From Lachnospiraceae bacterium (lineage in GTDB: Bacteria > Bacillota > Clostridia > Lachnospirales > Lachnospiraceae): DNA of 64,000 nt. Below the pieces are notes generated by a model. That model was not told the DNA's origin. It saw nothing but the letters and a program-made list of their open reading frames with translations, and searched no databases. The stretch lies in assembly GCA_910574195.1 (NCBI GenBank), contig CAJTBF010000009.1, positions 1 through 64,000 on the forward strand. Direction: 5' to 3'. Below, one piece after another: positions 63,809-64,000 of this stretch. Every line of letters begins with the position of its first letter. The first letter of the stretch is position 1. Position numbers and translations under genes: made by a program.

Positions 63809-64000
63809 TTGAAAGCGACAATCAGGGATATTGCAGAGCGGGTGGGTGTTTCTTCTACAAGTGTTTCTTTGGTGCTGAATCAGAAGGAATGCAGGATTTC
63901 GGAAGAGACAAGACAGAAGATTTTTGAAACTGCCAGGGAATTGGGCTATGTCAGAAAAAAGGACAGGGTAAAAAGCAGAAGCCGGTATGGGGAGCATGTG
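63809..64000 (+). CDS. LacI-family transcriptional regulator (partial, 5' end)
   Basis: TTG 63809 has GGAG 8 nt upstream. The visible 64 codons give KATIRDIAERVGVSSTSVSL, VLNQKECRISEETRQKIF and ELGYVRKKDR, a complete LacI-type DNA-binding head with hinge start. The ligand-binding domain lies beyond the window. It probably controls a sugar-uptake locus to the right. Confidence 0.88.
   Translation, partial: MKATIRDIAERVGVSSTSVSLVLNQKECRISEETRQKIFETARELGYVRKKDRVKSRSRYGEHV

Noticed and set aside
1-64000. CRISPR arrays, tRNA and rRNA genes
   Set aside because: No regularly spaced repeats and no tRNA- or rRNA-like sequence were noticed on reading; a tRNAscan/Infernal run would settle this.

Overview
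The window looks like a chromosomal stretch of a spore-forming Lachnospiraceae (Blautia / Ruminococcus gnavus / Dorea type). The evidence is strong GGAGG ribosome sites, AT-leaning codon use, family-typical genes (a non-canonical aconitase-like hydratase, an si-type citrate synthase, a class B sortase, QueT, large hybrid histidine kinases) and fragments of the sporulation gene spmA. I saw no rRNA, tRNA or CRISPR array. The species assignment is inference.

Bases 1 to about 26,240 are accessory DNA. (i) 214-10,300 holds a methicillin-resistance-like regulon. It has a MecA-like penicillin-binding protein, four envelope proteins (three of them paralogues), two small exported or membrane proteins (one with an in-frame TGA), and a divergent BlaR1/BlaI sensor-repressor pair. 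The same CTTAC-N4-GTAAG-type operator lies in the PBP promoter, the blaI promoter and the promoter of a receiver-less winged-helix regulator. (ii) 10,347-19,660 is a mobile-element regulation and recombination module. It has two Xre repressors, a Tn916-orf7-like sigma factor, an orf8-like helix-turn-helix gene broken at an A8 run, a structured non-coding stretch, three tandem large serine recombinases and an accessory gene. (iii) 19,713-26,531 is a nest of insertions into spmA. A 328-bp sequence (element end plus the spmA 3' half) occurs twice. The first copy is itself split by a 2.0-kb cassette flanked by a 14-bp repeat, which carries an ATPase/Toprim-like defence pair and replaces the 3' end of spmA with another allele. 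Between the two 328-bp copies lies a 4.1-kb AT-rich defence unit: an EVE-domain/PD-(D/E)XK nuclease (frameshifted), a DUF262 protein, an SMC/PtuA-like ATPase and a PtuB-like HNH nuclease.

From about 26,550 to the end the content is core-like. In order: a membrane protein, pgi, an FHA protein and the hydratase; then (minus strand) a UPF0104 flippase-like protein, an NlpC/YiiX-like hydrolase and a glycosyltransferase; an ECF sigma factor with a membrane-anchored beta-propeller partner; tatD and rsmA; a solute-binding lipoprotein with a hybrid kinase; citrate synthase; a lysophospholipase-like hydrolase; sortase B; a second hybrid kinase; a GH25-LysM lysozyme; an OmpR-type two-component pair; a Methyltransf_32 enzyme; a large exported protein with a C39-like tail; queT behind a candidate preQ1 riboswitch; a decayed tyrosine integrase; adenine deaminase; a small membrane protein; and the start of a LacI-type regulator.

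The main points of interest are the spmA-targeted nested elements with their defence cargo, the composite EVE/DUF262/ATPase/HNH operon, and the BlaI regulon that links a PBP to a set of uncharacterised lipoproteins.
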